Shown in pieces: positions 62,632-64,000 of a stretch of 64,000 nucleotides of DNA. A program made the position numbers and the translations under genes. Below the pieces are notes generated by a model. The model was given only the letters and a program-made list of their open reading frames with translations. It was not told where the DNA came from and made no database searches. The first letter of the stretch is position 1, and each line of letters begins with the position of its first letter. Origin of the DNA: Sphingobacterium kitahiroshimense (GTDB taxonomy: Bacteria; Bacteroidota; Bacteroidia; Sphingobacteriales; Sphingobacteriaceae); assembly GCF_025961315.1 (NCBI RefSeq), contig NZ_JAOQNK010000001.1, forward strand, positions 2,108,001-2,172,000. The letters are read 5' to 3'.

Positions 62632-63414
62632 ATGATTGTAAATAACAAAATAGGAATTACGCTTTCCGGTGGTGGCTTTAGAGGAATCGCCCATTTGGGC
62701 ATACTCCAATATCTTCAGGAACTGAACATACAGCTTCATGCTATTTCAGGAGCGAGTGCAGGAGCTTTGGTCGGTGCGTTTATAGCTGAAGGATACGCTC
62801 CGCTAGAGATATTGGAGTTGGTAAAACAGGAAAAATTCTTCACCTATTCCGACTTCTCCATTAGAACTGATGGCCTGTTCAGTGCAGATATTTTTGAAAA
62901 AATCATTAAAAAATATATTCCGCACGACAGCTTCGAAAGCTTGAAAATGCCCCTATATGTTGCTGTTACAGATTTAACCAATGCGGAGTCTCTTATCTTC
63001 AACCAAGGCTCACTATCTTTTGCTATTAAATCTTCCTGCTGTTTTCCTCTGGTATTTCAGCCGGTAGCTTATAAAAATAACCGTTACTTATGTGATGGCG
63101 GAATATTAAATAACTTTCCGGTGGAGCAGATTAAAGCAACATGCAATAAAAGTATCGGCATCAATGTGAATCCGGTCAACCGTTCCGAAGGACGACTGAA
63201 CTACAAGCAGATTGTGGAACGTATTATCCGAATTACAACCTCAAACATTAAGGCTGAAGCTCCTGGCGATTGCGATATATTTATACAGCCTGAGGAAATC
63301 AATCAGTTTAAAACATTTGACACAAGTAGAGTGAATCAGATATATGAATTCGGATATAACTACGCGAAAAAATTTGAGAAAGAATTTTTAAATCTCCAGA
63401 AAGAACTCGGCTAA
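62632..63414 (+). CDS. Patatin-like phospholipase family protein
   Basis: The 260-residue protein has the full patatin layout: oxyanion loop SGGGFRGIAHLG (about 12-23), nucleophile elbow GASAG with S42, and catalytic Asp in YLCDGGILNNFP (D155). Such enzymes release fatty acids from phospholipids or other esters. It has no signal peptide or other domains, so it is a small cytosolic or membrane-associated form, as in the YchK/RssA group. It faces the next gene, whose stop lies 10 bp away. Substrate unknown. Confidence 0.94.
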   Translation: MIVNNKIGITLSGGGFRGIAHLGILQYLQELNIQLHAISGASAGALVGAFIAEGYAPLEILELVKQEKFFTYSDFSIRTDGLFSADIFEKIIKKYIPHDSFESLKMPLYVAVTDLTNAESLIFNQGSLSFAIKSSCCFPLVFQPVAYKNNRYLCDGGILNNFPVEQIKATCNKSIGINVNPVNRSEGRLNYKQIVERIIRITTSNIKAEAPGDCDIFIQPEEINQFKTFDTSRVNQIYEFGYNYAKKFEKEFLNLQKELG

Positions 63415-63423
63415 TAGCTAGTT

Positions 63424-64000
63424 TTAATCATGATAAGAAAGCTCGCGCTTCCATAAAAACACTTTTTCTGTTGTCGTTTCTTGATCTTTATCAATAACAA
63501 CCTCTTCTCTCATCACCCAGTTGTTGTTCTGATCATATATATAAGAATAGGTAGTTGTACTACCATAATTAGGATCTGCGGTTTTGTAAATGGAAGAGAC
63601 AACATCCCCCTGTTCATTATATTGATAGGTGTAAGAAGAGTTTTGATCTCCTGAAAAAATTTTGTTCCCTTTGGCATCGTATTTATAACGGGTAATTATA
63701 GATGGAGTTTTCTGTGGCCACTCTACTTTTTTACTTTCAATAAGCACTCCGCCATTACCAAGTGTTTTATAAATTGTTTCACTTAAGACAAATTCATTCA
63801 TAGCATCCTCGACACGTTCATAATTTTCTTCAATCTGTCTATGATCCTCGTACTTATAGAGCGTCCGAAAGCCTCTGCCCTCCTCGATCACTTCATCACC
63901 GTTTTTATCTAAAGAAGTATAGTATACTTTCCAAAGTTCCCCTTCGTCATTATATTCCAGTTCTTCTTCAGCTTCTTTTTGACCTGTCTCCCACCAAAAA
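63424..64000 (-). CDS. YD-repeat-like hypothetical protein (5' end outside window)
   Basis: An open frame continues to the right edge without a start, so only the C-terminal 191 residues are visible. The visible part begins with WWETGQKEAEEELEYNDEGE. It is Tyr-, Asp- and Asn-rich with periodic segments such as YNDEGELWKVYYTSLDKNGDE, ITRYKYDAKGNKIFSG, YQYNEQGDVVSSIYK and YIYDQNNNWVMRE. These resemble the YD/RHS-type repeats of surface or intracellular beta-rich proteins. A GTG at 63891 is only internal. I cannot say whether a full RHS core lies beyond the edge. No known function. Confidence 0.8.
   Translation of the reverse strand, partial: FWWETGQKEAEEELEYNDEGELWKVYYTSLDKNGDEVIEEGRGFRTLYKYEDHRQIEENYERVEDAMNEFVLSETIYKTLGNGGVLIESKKVEWPQKTPSIITRYKYDAKGNKIFSGDQNSSYTYQYNEQGDVVSSIYKTADPNYGSTTTYSYIYDQNNNWVMREEVVIDKDQETTTEKVFLWKRELSYHD

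Noticed and set aside
62536..62739. 67-codon minus-strand frame over the patatin start
   Set aside because: It overlaps the conserved start and oxyanion loop of the patatin gene.
1..64000. CRISPR arrays, prophage, intact insertion sequences, rRNA genes
   Set aside because: I saw no spaced repeats, transposase, integrase, phage structural genes or rRNA sequences.

Overview
The window reads as chromosome of a low-G+C Bacteroidota, most like Sphingobacteriaceae (Sphingobacterium or Pedobacter type). The reasons are the Bacteroidota-style promoter core (TAnnTTTG with a TTTG/TTGG-like element about 19-20 bp upstream) before several genes, and families typical of the phylum: DUF2851, DUF4249, GLPGLI proteins, TonB receptors with an N-terminal carboxypeptidase-like domain, FecI/FecR pairs and LytS/LytT pairs. 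No CRISPR array, prophage or intact transposon was seen.

Layout. 0-11.2 kb is mainly housekeeping: an acidic unknown protein (cut by the left edge), a dihydroorotase homologue without its metal ligands, UbiX, an ankyrin protein, DUF2851, RibD, PrmC, tRNA-Lys, a divergent HxlR/flavodoxin pair, a lone Imm22-like immunity protein, an arginase-family enzyme, a SMUG2-like glycosylase and a second tRNA-Lys. 11.6-16.7 kb holds a TonB receptor with a DUF4249 lipoprotein, facing a LytS/LytT pair. 17.1-22.8 kb holds a signalling cluster: a lone receiver, a receiver-kinase, a 7TMR-DISM kinase, a ThiF/E1-like adenylyltransferase and a GNAT-like (autoinducer-synthase-like) protein. I consider it the least explained unit here. 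23.5-31.6 kb is a metal-efflux locus (OmpR-type regulator, kinase, adaptor, HME-RND pump, outer-membrane channel) with four 11-bp tandem repeats before the efflux genes, then the third tRNA-Lys.

32.1-50.05 kb is one surface-protein locus on the minus strand. A FecI sigma factor and FecR anti-sigma factor precede a run of eight genes: an STN-type TonB receptor, a DUF4397 lipoprotein, an unknown lipoprotein, three fasciclin lipoproteins, an Oar-like TonB receptor and an IPT/NHL lipoprotein. The run ends in a 48-bp perfect palindrome. It looks richer in G+C than its surroundings and lies next to tRNA-Lys. A probable antisense small RNA sits between fecR and the first receptor, as at Bacteroides polysaccharide loci. 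No SusD or glycoside hydrolase is present.

50.3-64 kb: a small protein and a COG0523 metallochaperone GTPase behind a 43-bp palindromic operator; a GlxA-type regulator with a DJ-1/PfpI protein; a CPBP protease; a second LytS/LytT pair with an STM3941-like membrane protein; an outer-membrane barrel with two GLPGLI paralogues; a patatin-like phospholipase; and a YD-repeat-like protein cut by the right edge.
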